From the NCBI GenBank assembly GCA_036768485.1, contig JAVLUZ010000145.1, positions 20,834,706 to 20,898,705 of the forward strand: DNA of 64,000 bases. Reading direction: 5' to 3'. The DNA comes from Mermis nigrescens. Lineage: Eukaryota; Nematoda; Enoplea; Mermithida; Mermithidae. Made by a program: the position numbers and the translations under genes. Below, piece after piece: positions 1-10,437 of the stretch (its first letter is position 1; the number at the start of each line of letters is the position of its first letter). The notes under the pieces were generated by a model, which had not been told where the DNA came from, made no database searches, and saw only the letters and a list, made by a program, of their open reading frames with translations.

Positions 1-204
1 CTCTTAATTTGCAGTAAACCCGTACTTATGCACATCACTGTTGATATCTCTCGGGCAAAGCAGGATGCTTAGTCTTTCAATTCACCACAAAAGGCAAAGC
101 AGCAATTGCGTAAGACATATAGGTTTCCAAATACAGAAGCATATACTGATCAATAATGTAATCATATCTATAATAACCTACTAATTCCTAATTTAGCATG
201 TATA

Positions 205-737
205 CAGGGTGGCCCATAAAAAAGGCTACATTTTTTACACGTCATAACCTCGGCTGATGTGAAAATAAAATTTTAAGACCAGCTGCATTAGATAGGTAAA
301 CATGTCTTTATTTTATCAACATTAAAAATTTTGGCCAGCTTTCAGCGGTACCTGCAATACGACAATTCGTTTACACCCCAGGGTTTTTGCATTGTATTAC
401 ACTACTGTGTATGTTGTTATCCATTTTTGACAATATGTCCAGTCACAAAAATTAATTAGCACATTTTAAATCTCCAGAGTAGATACGAGTCCTACCGAGT
501 GCAGGTGCAAATTGATGGCAGGACCAATGACGCTATCGGCGTTTAAACAATATTAAAGTAGGGTGTAAACAAATTGCCTTAGCGCCCGAAGCACTGTAAC
601 TTGGCCAAAAATATTTACACATCTGGAGAGAAGAGACTTTTATCTATCGAATGCACCTAGTTTGAAACTTTGAAGTTTACACAAGCCGAAGCTATGACCT
701 ATCAAATCGGAATGTAACCTTTTTATGTGCCACTCTG
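205..737. mobile_element. Mariner-like inverted-repeat element, copy 1
   Basis: Left end CAGGGTGGCCCATAAAAAAG and right end (reverse complement) CAGAGTGGCACATAAAAAGG, each preceded by TA, as expected for the TA target duplication of Tc1/mariner elements. No coding sequence. It lies in the GOGAT intron beyond exon 821-981. A diverged relative lies at 4531-5789. Confidence 0.75.
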
Positions 738-820
738 TATATGCATGAAAGACCAAGAATAATTTTTTATAATATGAACGTATGTACATTTGTATGACTA
801 CTTTTCAGATAATATTGTAC

Positions 821-981
821 CTGCTTAATAGCCGACCGCATATTTTGCTCTTCATTTTGCGCTATATAACGCTCTGGTTTTTCACCGCCTTCACCGGTAT
901 TAGAACGACCCCCGAGTTTGTTCATGGCGATGGCCAATGTTGTATGAGTTTCCCAGGAAATGCTGCCGAAACTCATAGCAC
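821..981 (-). CDS. GOGAT: Glutamate synthase, FMN-binding core exon
   Basis: Encodes [20 protein letters not shown], then [18 protein letters not shown] and SAIKQ. The SFGSIS and [11 protein letters not shown] strings belong to the FMN and substrate-binding core of the synthase domain. The acceptor is ttttgtacag^GT and the donor is AAGCAG^GTACAA. The exon ends in phase 0, where the family continues with VASGRFG. That continuation is absent from positions 1-820, so the next exon must lie to the left of the window. The last 84 bp before the donor-side neighbour are followed by a mariner-like element at 205-737. Confidence 0.95.
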
Positions 982-2084
982 CTGTACAAAAGCAGCGAAA
1001 TACATATTTGATAGGAGCTCAAAGGATGAGTTTGCAAAATAGGCTCAATCAATGGAACGTCAGATACAATCTTTATCAAAAATAAAAAATTGGAAGTTCT
1101 TCACAATATTTGAACTAATCGGTTAATCCATACATTAATGACCATGGTGGCATTAGGGCGGGGGGGTTATTTCGGCTAAAGAGTGAACGGAAAACTTTAT
1201 CCGAATCAGAATATTCATATCAATAACTTTTGGGTACCTAAAATTTTTTATCATTTATGATATCGCTATTACACAAATAGGCATAATAAAGTATGAGACA
1301 AGTTTAAACAAACAAATTTAAGATGCTTTGGGCACGATAACATTAAAGCGCACGACATTAGAGCGTTCATATATGCAACTGACGGATTTAAGGGGCCCCA
1401 TTGAGACCAAAAATTTTTGAAGAATGCGAGATAAACAGAGAAAATGAGAAAAATAGAAAGAAAGTAAGAACGAAAGAAAGAAAACGCTTCAAATTTGAAG
1501 CGTTTTCTTTCTTTCGTTCTTTCTTTTTTCATTTTTCAGTTTTAACTGAAATTGAAATAGAAAATATCTTGATCAGAAAATATCAGATCCTTTTCTGAGG
1601 AAGAGAAGTCATTTTTTGGTTCTGTTATAATTTTTTGGTCCGCCCTTGCTCACGTTTTTACGCAAGGTCTCTGCAGAATATGCAATACACCATGCTTAAT
1701 TTTGCAAGAAATGCAACGTCAAGTGATTTTTTCTTCACTGCGAATTGCATTACTGATAGTATATTTCCATCTAGCGCCTTTGAAAAAATTGCAAGACGTA
1801 AGATTTTTTGGCACTGTACTGTTTTAAGGCAGCAGCTGAATTCTGTTTCAAAAAAGCTGCCTGGCTTTATAATTTTGTTGTACAGAAAATTTGATAACAG
1901 GTAGATAGAATGTCTTTTCTGCATAAAAACGACTTAGAGAGAGAGACTTGTTTTGGGATGAAAATCAAGCTGGTAGAATTTCAGCAATAAATAGAGTGCA
2001 CAAAAATTTTCTTGGTGAAAAATTTTTTAAGAATTTGTGCACCGGTGCATAGGGACCCGTGCAGAAAAAAAGCCAGAACGTGAG
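982..2084. other. GOGAT intron sequence, left part
   Basis: Intron of the minus-strand gene (donor side is at 4036). Apart from the 56-bp palindrome at 1466-1521, I see no exon, RNA gene or element end in this stretch. Open frames here are short and compositionally unremarkable. Confidence 0.5.
1466..1521. repeat. Perfect 56-bp palindrome
   Basis: Two 28-bp arms meet with no spacer at AAATTT (centre between 1493 and 1494). The arms are purine-rich on the left (GAACGAAAGAAAGAAAACGC) and exactly complementary on the right. Weaker symmetry extends to about 1441-1546. Confidence 0.9.
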
Positions 2085-2825
2085 CAGTGTTTTTTTGTAT
2101 TCGGCAAAGATCTTTCCCGATATAGAAAGACTTCCCGGGACCGTCTTTGTACATGTACAAAGATTTTTGGAATGACAAAAATTGCAAAAAAGGTCTGAAA
2201 TTCACAAAATTTTTGGCGCTTCGCGCTGAAATGAGTAATTGTTTGTCCTATATATATTTAAAATGGAGGAATTTGCATTTAGAGTGTAAAATGTCAAATT
2301 TTTCGGCTCCTCGCGCCGTTTTGATACAATTTTCAGTAATTTTTGGCGTCAGAACCCCAGAAATTATCTAAAACACACTACCAAAAGTCGAAAAACTCTG
2401 TTTTTCCTACACTAAAATCGCTATTGTACCTACCATATTATAGTACCAAAAAATTTGTGTACAAAAAAATACAAATATTTTTTAGAAGACAAAAACTGTA
2501 AAAAGGTGTAAAATTCCCAAAAATTTCCAACGCTTCGCGCCGATATGAGTATATAATTGTTTGTCCCATATATCTTCAAAATGGCAGAATTTGCATTTAG
2601 AATAGAAAAATGTCACGTTTTGAGACAATTTTAAGTAATTTTTGGCATCAAAAACCCATAAATTAGCTAAAATACACTACCAAAGATCGAAAACACTATT
2701 TTACCGCACTAAAATCGCTACTGTACTATATTATAGTACACAAAAATTTGCATATACGAAATGTACAGACTTTTGGGGACCGTCTTTGTACATGTATAAA
2801 CGGACCTCGTACAAAAAAAACACTA
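2085..2825. mobile_element. Family E inverted-repeat element (TGTACATGTACA type), long copy
   Basis: Starts CAGTGTTTTTTTGTATTCGG and ends in the complement of TAGTGTTTTTTTTGTACGAG. Both ends carry the palindrome TTTGTACATGTACAAAG or a variant nearby (2145-2162, 2785-2800). Flanks AACGTGAG and AATCTGAG agree at 6 of 8 positions. Internal copies of the cgcttcgcgc hairpin motif occur near 2216 and 2531. At 741 bp it is longer than the 400-450 bp copies elsewhere, through internal duplication. Confidence 0.7.
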
Positions 2826-3796
2826 AATCTGAGGGTCATACTTGTTGGATGGAATGGAAGTTTGTTAATCATTAATAGAAATGTTGGTGAGGTGAGTCAT
2901 GTAACTTCAAATTCAAATTTTAGTTAGTGACTTAAAATCCTTAATTTTTTATCGTTACCTTGTTTCTTAACAACCTCAAGAACTCAAAATTTTCTGCTGC
3001 TCCGCCTCAGACCCCGTCAAGCGGTCCTTCAGCGCGTCCCCTGAACCCCCAACCATACTTTCTTGGGCACTTCGCGCCCTCCAGCATATTTTGTATACGT
3101 GACCATTTTACAGCTCTGCCAGAAGTGTAAATTTATCTGCTACTACATGTATGCGACGCTTTGGCTTTTCAAGTGCAGATTAAAAGGCAAAATGCATTTT
3201 CGATAACTTCTGTGACAAACAAGTTATGTCAAAAACTTTTCAAAAAATTTTCAAACAAATTTCACATCAAAAGTCACTCAGGAGCAGCCAGAACAGTGCA
3301 GAAAAGCTTAAAAATTGCTTTACAAAACAAAAGAAACCGCATGCATTTATCACTACCTGATACCGAGATATTCATGCGTAGGTGGTTAACTTTGCCCCGT
3401 TATAATAGAAAGCGTATTTCAATTCTGAATCGGAAAGTACATATATGAATCGTTGCAAACAGTCTCGAGTGTAAGATACAGCAGCACTTTTTTCAAAGGC
3501 ATGCTCGTTTTATCCGTGAAGCTTTAACCGGCAAGTTCTTTCATTTATCAGCATTAAAGTTTAAAAAGTTACGTGAAAAACAAATATTATGGCTGCGCTC
3601 TAATGTCGCGCGCTATAATGTCGGCTCACGGCTGTTTTGAGCGGGTCAGAAGACAAAGTAGCGTTTTAAAAGGCTTAAGACAGATCATGATGCCTTTTAA
3701 ATGGAAAAAGTGACGACTGCAATATGTATAATATTTCGATTTCATCGCTTCGTCTATTCGACTCTCTCTTGCCCGCTTATGTATGTACAGCTTACC
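2826..3796. other. GOGAT intron, nothing recognised
   Basis: No exon, RNA gene or clear element boundary seen. A 95-codon plus-strand open frame at 3161-3448 has no recognisable motif and lies inside the intron on the opposite strand. Confidence 0.4.
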
Positions 3797-4029
3797 GCAT
3801 ATGATTTGAGAAGGGGTTGGGCGATTTCAGCCCCCACAGAATTCCCTATTTCCTAAAGTTTAAAGTTTCCGAAAATTCGTAGAAAAGGTGGCATTTAGAA
3901 TGGAAAAATGTCAAATATTCAGAAACCCCACCGAAAAAAACGGTATTTTTGACGCGTATCAACCATTTTTGGGCTCGAAAAAGGAACTTTGAAAATTCAC
4001 CCCCAGATTCCCATACTGTGCATGTCTGC
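3797..4029. mobile_element. Family C inverted-repeat element abutting a splice donor
   Basis: Short member of the family whose ends read CAGACATGCACAG and CATACATGATCTGGAGGGG. The right end is ACTGTGCATGTCTG at 4028, and the left end is near 3797 with CAGCCCCCACAGAATTCC inside. The 7-mer GCTTACC flanks both sides. The right copy is the splice donor of exon 4037-4260 (GGTAAGC on the minus strand). Confidence 0.65.
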
Positions 4030-4036
4030 TGCTTAC

Positions 4037-4260
4037 CTGTACAAAAGCGTTTAACAATGTCTTTAGCCGGTTCGACCAGACTGATATCAATCGGATCAGC
4101 GATGTGCTTAAACTCCAGCTGACCCCTTAAAGTGCACCACCTGTTGGCCGTATTGCATGCATCGGAAAAGTCCTCATAACTCTTCGCATCGTTTAAACGG
4201 GCGGCCGCCTGCAATTTGGCAACGTTAACTGGCTCATTGATATGCTTTTCGCCACCTTCT
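4037..4260 (-). CDS. GOGAT: Glutamate synthase, FMN-domain exon
   Basis: Encodes GGEKHINEP, then [20 protein letters not shown] and [11 protein letters not shown], which are conserved GOGAT synthase-domain segments leading to the FMN site. The acceptor is tattccag and the donor is ACAG^GTAAGC. The 224-nt exon enters in phase 2 and leaves in phase 1, compatible with both neighbours. The donor is unusual because a small transposon (3797-4029) lies immediately inside the intron. A GCTTACC direct repeat flanks that element, and its right-hand copy is the splice donor itself. Confidence 0.95.
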
Positions 4261-4530
4261 CTGGAATACAAGAAGGACACCCATTATGCGCATCAGTTAA
4301 ACTTAAGAAAAGCTACGACCTTTGTAGAGATTGAAATTAAATTAAATTTTATGATCAAAAATGATGTAATAAAAGACTAATTAGCCTCGGCAAATTTTTT
4401 ATCGTAGAGAAACGGTCTTTTGCAAGCTCCCTTGAACTAATTGCACCAAATTTCACGGGATTTTGATTAACCAACGATAAAAACGATTAAGGGAATATGA
4501 TCCAGGATTTAAAAAATTGTTAAGGCTTGT

Positions 4531-5789
4531 ACATGGTGGGCTAAAAAAACCTATACAACGTAAATTGGGCATTATGGATACAGAATTTTAGGATCAGCTG
4601 TATTAGGTAGATGAACAAGTCTTTGTTTACACCGCATAAAAGTTTTGACCAGATGCCAGCAGTTCGTGTGCTAGAGCGATTTGTTTATATATCAGGTCGA
4701 TAGGTTTAAACTCCATAGTTTCTGCATTGTCTCTCATTACTGAGCATATATGTAGGCATGCTTTTCTTAGCAAAACGCTAACGAAAGTTGGCCCATGCTA
4801 ATGAAAATTTTGGCAATTAAAGCGGCGTGCTAACGAATAAGAAGACGTTTTTTGGCAACAATTTAGTGATTTTAACGCTTTTTTTAGCAAAATTTCCAAA
4901 AATTTTATTGTCATACTTACTGTTTTATTTAGCCTCAAGCACACGATTTAAATACCCAACTGTCAATCTAGATACAATCAAGAAGATTTAGCATTCATGT
5001 CGCTTATTTGTTTTACCGATTTCTAGCGCATAATAATTACTTGGTGACAACTTTGCACTATTTTCTATGGTTTGAAGTTAAAATTAGCTTCTTTATGTTC
5101 ATTTATCATTCAATTCATAAGCGCAGTGACGTGTTATTATATCAGATTAGTATATGGCAACCGCATTATCATTTCTGACCTTTATTGAACATTAGGAAGC
5201 CAATAATTGTGATTTAGCATAAATTTTTTGATTTATTCAAATCTAGAAAAAACATTGTCCTTCAGAATATCATGCATGCTTAAACAGCTAAATTAAAAAA
5301 CAAAAAGGACATGCATTACTGACACTATGTAGGTATAATACAGGTAAAAAACTGGCGCGCTAAAGTAACCTTTCCCGCGCTGATGGAGAAAATTTTCATT
5401 AGCACCAGTGCTAATGGGGGTCGTGCTAAAAAACGCCGTATGTAGGTATTCTTTTTGACAATATATACAGTCGAAATAATTAAGTAGCGCATTGTTCAAA
5501 TACCCGAGTAGGTAAGCACCCTACTAGGTGCAAAAGGTTTATATCGCCGAAAGAAGGAGCTTCTTGAAGTCAGAACCAATGACGCTCTCGGGGTTTAAAC
5601 AATATCAAATAGGGTTCAAACAAAGCGCGATATCGCACGAACCGTTGGCAAATGGCCAAAATTTTTTAATAGCGTTTAAAAAAGATTTGCATCTATCAAT
5701 GCAGTTGGTCCTAAAGATTTATGTTTATGTATGTTAGCCGAAGATATGACCTGTTACATCAAGGTGTAGCCTGTTTTGGCCCCTCCTGC
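4531..5789. mobile_element. Mariner-like element, diverged copy, interrupted
   Basis: Resembles the element at 205-737 along most of its length, with a similar internal segment (atcagctgtattaggtagat, compare 279-299) and similar ends (ACATGGTGGGCTAAAAAAAC on the left). It is split by the insertion at 4757-5438. Confidence 0.55.
4757..5438. mobile_element. Nested element with 8-bp target duplication TATGTAGG
   Basis: Inserted in the mariner-like element. TATGTAGG occurs directly before 4757 and directly after 5438. Ends CTTTTCTTAGCAAAACG and (complement) GCGTTTTTTAGCACGACC are imperfect inverted repeats. Eight-base duplication fits a hAT-like non-autonomous element. No coding sequence. Confidence 0.65.
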
Positions 5790-5830
5790 ATAACTTTTGC
5801 GCATGTCAGCAGAAAGATAAATCAGCGTAC

Positions 5831-6024
5831 CTCCAATAGTAAATGCCTTCGCTGATAAGAGTAATGTTGTCTCCTTCGCGTCTAGTATAAGCGTAAAAAT
5901 GCCTCTTATCGCCCTCCTCAGCCAACACTTCGAAAGTAGCGCCGCCCAACCGTGACGCGCAATTAGTAAAACACTTATCAATCACTTCTTCACTAAGCCC
6001 AACGGCTTCGAAGATCTGTGCTCC
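5831..6024 (-). CDS. GOGAT: Glutamate synthase, start of FMN-binding synthase domain
   Basis: Reads [19 protein letters not shown] near its start, then [11 protein letters not shown] and finally IYYWR. These are standard strings of the GOGAT synthase domain. The acceptor is tactgtgcag^GGA and the donor is TGGAG^GTACGC. The 194-nt exon begins in phase 0 and ends in phase 2. That fits the preceding exon (9412-9625) and the next (4037-4260), which supplies the last base of an Arg codon. No internal stop is present. Confidence 0.95.
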
Positions 6025-6971
6025 CTGCACAGTAAACGACAAATAAAAAAGGAAGCATCTTTTTCGCAAAGCACAATATATTTATGATTTGCATTTGATA
6101 GATTTATTAACGATACAGGTTGTTTCGAAATGACCTGCTCCGTTGGAAAATATTTTCATATATGAGATACAAAAAATAATTATGCCACCTTGTAGGAAAC
6201 TTAATTCAACGTTTAGTCGTGTAAGTTTTATTAGAAAAGATTCTATCACATACAGAAGAAACAAACTTAAAAATTTCAATAATATCGTAAATTTTATAAT
6301 TATTTCCCCCACCATTGGCTACCTTAACATGTCATAATCGTTCCAGCATGAAACACAACATATTTTTAAATATATCCCGATCAAATTATAGGTCACACAA
6401 GGCAGTGCCTATCCAAGTTTTTATGCAAGCTTTTATTTGGAAGTGTATTTGACCGGATTCCTTATACATGATGAGTGTCTCGACTCCTCTGTTCCGGTTA
6501 AAATCAGGCCTGCTACCAGGCCACGAATCGTTGCTCAAAAATTGAATTGTCTTGTGTTCTATGTAAATCTGAGTCTTCTGGGTCAAAACGTATTTCGGCA
6601 GGCAAGAATCGAAAACGCGCAAAATCAAAGCAGAGAAAATCAAATTCTAAACTCATTTTGAGAACGTTTCTAATTTTCACGCCATGTTGTAAGAATCATA
6701 AGAGAGACATTACTGAACGCATAATTAAATTCTCTGCAAGATGGTATCTCGACTTTTTATCTTTTTCACCATTTTATATCATTCTTATTTAAATCTGTCA
6801 GACGGGACAACTAAATTCAAATAATTCTAACAATCAATGGTATCAATCGTAGAAGCGCCTATCACTTGAGCGAAGAAATACAAAAAATACAAAATCCGAT
6901 GACTTTTTCAAAAACTATGTACATAGCAAATGGTAAAAACTGGATTTTTAGCCGCTCCCTTACGTTCTAGG

Positions 6972-9041
6972 CAGTGATCGACCGGGCTCAAAAAATACCG
7001 GGCCCGGGCCCGGGCTTTGCTGCCGGGCTTGGTACCGGGCCCGGGCCCGGGCTTATATACTAACAACATGCCTTGCTTCCAATATAATGTTATGCATAAG
7101 ATACATATTTAGACCGATTTTACATTTGTTATTTGTCAAACGCAAGGCTTACTGCTGTATCAAGAAGATTTTTGAATTCTAAGCTCTGTTAATTATTCAA
7201 TCTTTCTAAAAATAAATTATAGTAGTTAGCAAGGATTTTGGTAGCATTATTCAAGCAAGAACAAAGTTTTTAATACAATAGCGCGCAATTCCATTATTAA
7301 AATGCACGTGCAACTAAACACGGTTTGAAAAAGCACAAGGTTTCATGTAGATATTTAAAGGAAATTGAGCATTAAATTTATGCATTCAGACATAACAGCG
7401 ACTATGATATGGTCGGATAGAAGATATGCTGTTTGGATTTTAGAACTCAAACTATAGCGTACATTGACGTCAATTGAAATTGTGTAGTGTATAGGATAGG
7501 ACACGTATTGAAGCCATAGGCGTAGCCAGGGGGCATTGGGGGCACATGCCCCCCCGAAATTTTTCAGAAATTTTGTTGATTTTTCGAGTGTAATAATTGT
7601 GTCCAGAAAATTGAGTTCAAAAAGGCAAAAACGTCAAAAATTTTCCGGCGCTTCGCGCCGAGTCTTTATTATATTTATTGTTATATAGATCCAATGAGTT
7701 CAAAAGCTTAAATTAGCTAAAATAATCGATCAATTCACATCACTTTAGTGATTTATTGCTCTATTTGTTCGTTGAATGAAACTGCGCATGCTTGTTGAGC
7801 ATAACAGTAAATGTGCGAAAATGATTGTGTACCAGTTTGTCTATTCTTTGCTTTGTTTGTCTTTCTTTACAAGGACAGGACACATAATCCTATTTTAAAT
7901 GAAAGGAATGGCCAAATTTTCTTATGTTTTTGCGCATTTTCTGTTTTCTGAATTATATCTTGTTAATAAGAAGGCCACAAATGGGCCTGATCTTATTGGA
8001 AGCACCCTTTGCTGCGCTTTATACTTAGCAGAGGTCGAAAAGCGCATTTCAGCTCAGAAATCTTGTACAATGTGGGACTTCATCAATTTTAAGTAACCGA
8101 GATTTGGCCGATTTTGCGAAAATTTTAGCGACAGTATTTCAACATTAAAGTGCTTTTTTACAAAATTTTCTAGGGGGCGATTGAGCGCGCCACCGCACTC
8201 ACCCCGCCGTAAAATCTCGTTGTACATGTGCAGCGAGATTTTTGGGAGGACGAAAAGGAAAAAGGGTTCGCCGAAATTAATTTGTCTGTTCTGTATGATT
8301 TAAGCGGTATAAATTGTGTTTAAAGAGCTAACACGTCAAAATTTTCTGGCGCATGGCGCTGCTGGTTATTGTTCTTTCGTTTTGTAAAGCTTCAGCATTG
8401 CGTTTAATAGCCTAAATCAGGCAAAATATCACAGAATATTAGTATTCACAGGCTACAAAATGTTAAGGACAGTAAAAGATTACTAAATTCCTTGGTGCTT
8501 TGCGTCTCTTATGATTTCCGAACTGTTTGTCAATTAAAAGACCGTGAATTCTACATAAAAACGGTAAAAATTTCAAAAATTTCTGGCGTTCCGCGCTGAT
8601 TAACATTTTTGTATTTCTGATTGTCAGAAACCCATAAATTAGCTAGGCTACACTACTAAAGGTCGAAAAACTCAGTTTTATTATAGGTACATAACGTTAC
8701 TAACATTCAATGCAAAATTAGTCTTAAAATTTTTTTGTGTATGCCGAACCAAAATCCTGGCTACGCCTCTGATTGAAGCGTTGTATAGAAGATGAATGCA
8801 CATATGAAGTTGACAAGTATATGATAATGAGCAGGTGGGCAGAAGTAAGGCAAATGGATTTAAATAGAATCACAGGCTTGCAAATTCATAAGAAATACGG
8901 ACAACAGCTGAAATAGTAAACGTCTAAAATATTAACGATAATTATTTGAGGCCCGGTTGAGGCCCGGTGGTTTTCAGCCGGACCCGGGCCTGCTATGACC
9001 GGCCGGGCCCGGTCCGGGCCCGGGTACCCGGTCGATCACTG
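6972..9041. mobile_element. hAT-like element with GC-rich ends (CAGTGATCGACCGGG)
   Basis: Left end CAGTGATCGACCGGGCTC and right end complement CAGTGATCGACCGGGTACC, flanked by GTTCTAGG and GTTTTAGG (7 of 8). Subterminal runs of CCGGGCCCGGGC occur at both ends. It hosts a second element at 7515-8771. The same terminal motif AGTGATCGACCGG bounds the composite at 17190-21148. Confidence 0.82.
7515..8771. mobile_element. Nested hAT-like element, TIR CATAGGCGTAGCCAGG
   Basis: Ends CATAGGCGTAGCCAGG and (complement) CAGAGGCGTAGCCAGG, flanked on both sides by the perfect 8-bp duplication ATTGAAGC. It is inserted within 6972-9041. Internal sequence holds several hairpin motifs, including exact GGCGCTTCGCGCC at 7647-7659. 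The open frame at 7899-8096 shows no transposase motif. Confidence 0.85.
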
Positions 9042-9173
9042 GTTTTAGGGCCTCATTATACATAAAAAATAATTTTGAATACGAATAAACGATTCATTCA
9101 TAGGAAATTCTATCTTGTCTCATAAATTGCAAAAAAAAGACGCGTCGTCATGACTAGTGTAAATGGCGAGAAT

Positions 9174-9345
9174 CAGGCACGTATCTCTGGGGGGAATGGG
9201 GGGTTCAAATCCATTAAAAATTTAGAAAAATCGGAAAAATTGGACTTTTTAAACGTTATTTTGTGCTGTTTTTGGCCTTTTTGGGCTTAGTCCCCTCAAA
9301 AATTGGTGTTGGTCCCCCAAAATAGGACGGCCAGCTACGTGCCTG
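9174..9345. mobile_element. Family A element (CAGGCACGTA), 172 bp
   Basis: Perfect 10-bp inverted ends CAGGCACGTA and TACGTGCCTG, flanked on both sides by GCGAGAAT (8 of 8). No coding sequence. It lies 66 bp inside the intron after GOGAT exon 9412-9625. Other copies are at 25268, 30812 and 36395. Confidence 0.92.
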
Positions 9346-9411
9346 GCGAGAATCGGCTTTCACTCACAGCAGGCCCTTTCAATTCTACAGATCTAATATG
9401 TAAATGCCTAC

Positions 9412-9625
9412 TTTGTAGCTGTGTAAAGTTGAAATGCCCATTTTCGCCATCACTTTACAAATGCCTCTGTAACAAGCGTCGCGAAAATTTTCGAATATCT
9501 GATGATCCGAAAGGGGAGGATCGATTAAATTCATATGGCGCAGGCGGTATAAAGTCTCGTACACCAAATAAGGACAAATTGCATCAGCGCCAAATCCCAG
9601 AAGGGTACAAAAATGATGAACTTCT
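9412..9625 (-). CDS. GOGAT: Glutamate synthase (GOGAT), central-domain exon
   Basis: Part of NAD(P)H glutamate synthase, which makes two glutamates from glutamine and 2-oxoglutarate. The exon translates as [20 protein letters not shown] at its start and [15 protein letters not shown] at its end, both hallmark strings of the GOGAT central domain just before the FMN-binding synthase domain. The acceptor (ttccttgtag) and donor (AAA^GTAGGC) are canonical. Length is 214 nt, entering in phase 1 and leaving in phase 0, which matches the next exon at 6024-5831. No upstream exon was found between here and the gap at 15,596, so the N-terminal amidotransferase part is not in this contig segment. The strand is opposite to the C-terminal half at 15,970-34,688 (see findings). 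Family assignment is secure from conserved motifs; orthology to a particular species is not claimed. Confidence 0.95.
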
Positions 9626-10437
9626 CTACAAGGAAGAATTAAAAAAAATTATGTTCATTTTTCACTGAATGAAGTAGATTAATTTGCTAAAATTAAAAAA
9701 GGTTTAGGAGCAAAACCAAGCTGGTCAATTTAGTAACCATACATCATAATCCGTTTTTTATTTTCATATTATCAATGTATTTTTTATTTTCACTCCTCCC
9801 CAAAATTCGCGATTTTCAAAAAAATAATAGTCGTAGAACACATCCTGGTTTAAGGGTATTTTTGTGATCTTTCAGTTCCAAACTACCAATCTCTTCGGGC
9901 CAAAGTACCATTTTGACTACATTTTGTAGAGTTTTATCGAATTCGCCTTAGAATTTTTGAATGTTTTCATCGTTTAGTATAAAAAGAATCGTCAGAAACG
10001 CCCAAAAATGATGTTTTTGACGCGTATTTAACGTTTTCAAGCCAAGAAAAGACATTTAAAAAAAGTTTTTGGTCCCAACTTCCTCAGAATTCTCATTAGT
10101 GCAAGTATGGTAGCAAAGTAACCGAATTTATTCTCGTTTGAAGACGACTTATTCAAATGATAGTGATTGAAAATTAGGCCAACCCTAGTACATTCATCTA
10201 AGTTTAGCATTTATGTGACGTTCAGCATTTATGTAACTTACAAAAAGGACTATAATGGCATCACACCTGGACAATGGGTTCAACTCGGTTCAACCCGGTA
10301 TCACCTGACGGCCACTCGGTATCACCTGGGAAAATGGCTGGTGTCACCTGAATTTTTTGTGAAAAAATGAAGATACACGCTGCAAAACCAATGTAGGATT
10401 ACTAAAACATGTAAATAGATCATTTAGACATATAGCC
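9626..10437. other. Decayed family C-like element and unassigned sequence
   Basis: Around 9790-10118 the sequence resembles family C internally (cccaaaattcgcgattttca, gatgtttttgacgcgtat), but the ends are worn. Tandem copies of cggtatcacctg occur at 10,290-10,330. A similar string recurs at the contig edge, 15,563-15,576. No upstream GOGAT exon was found. Confidence 0.4.
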
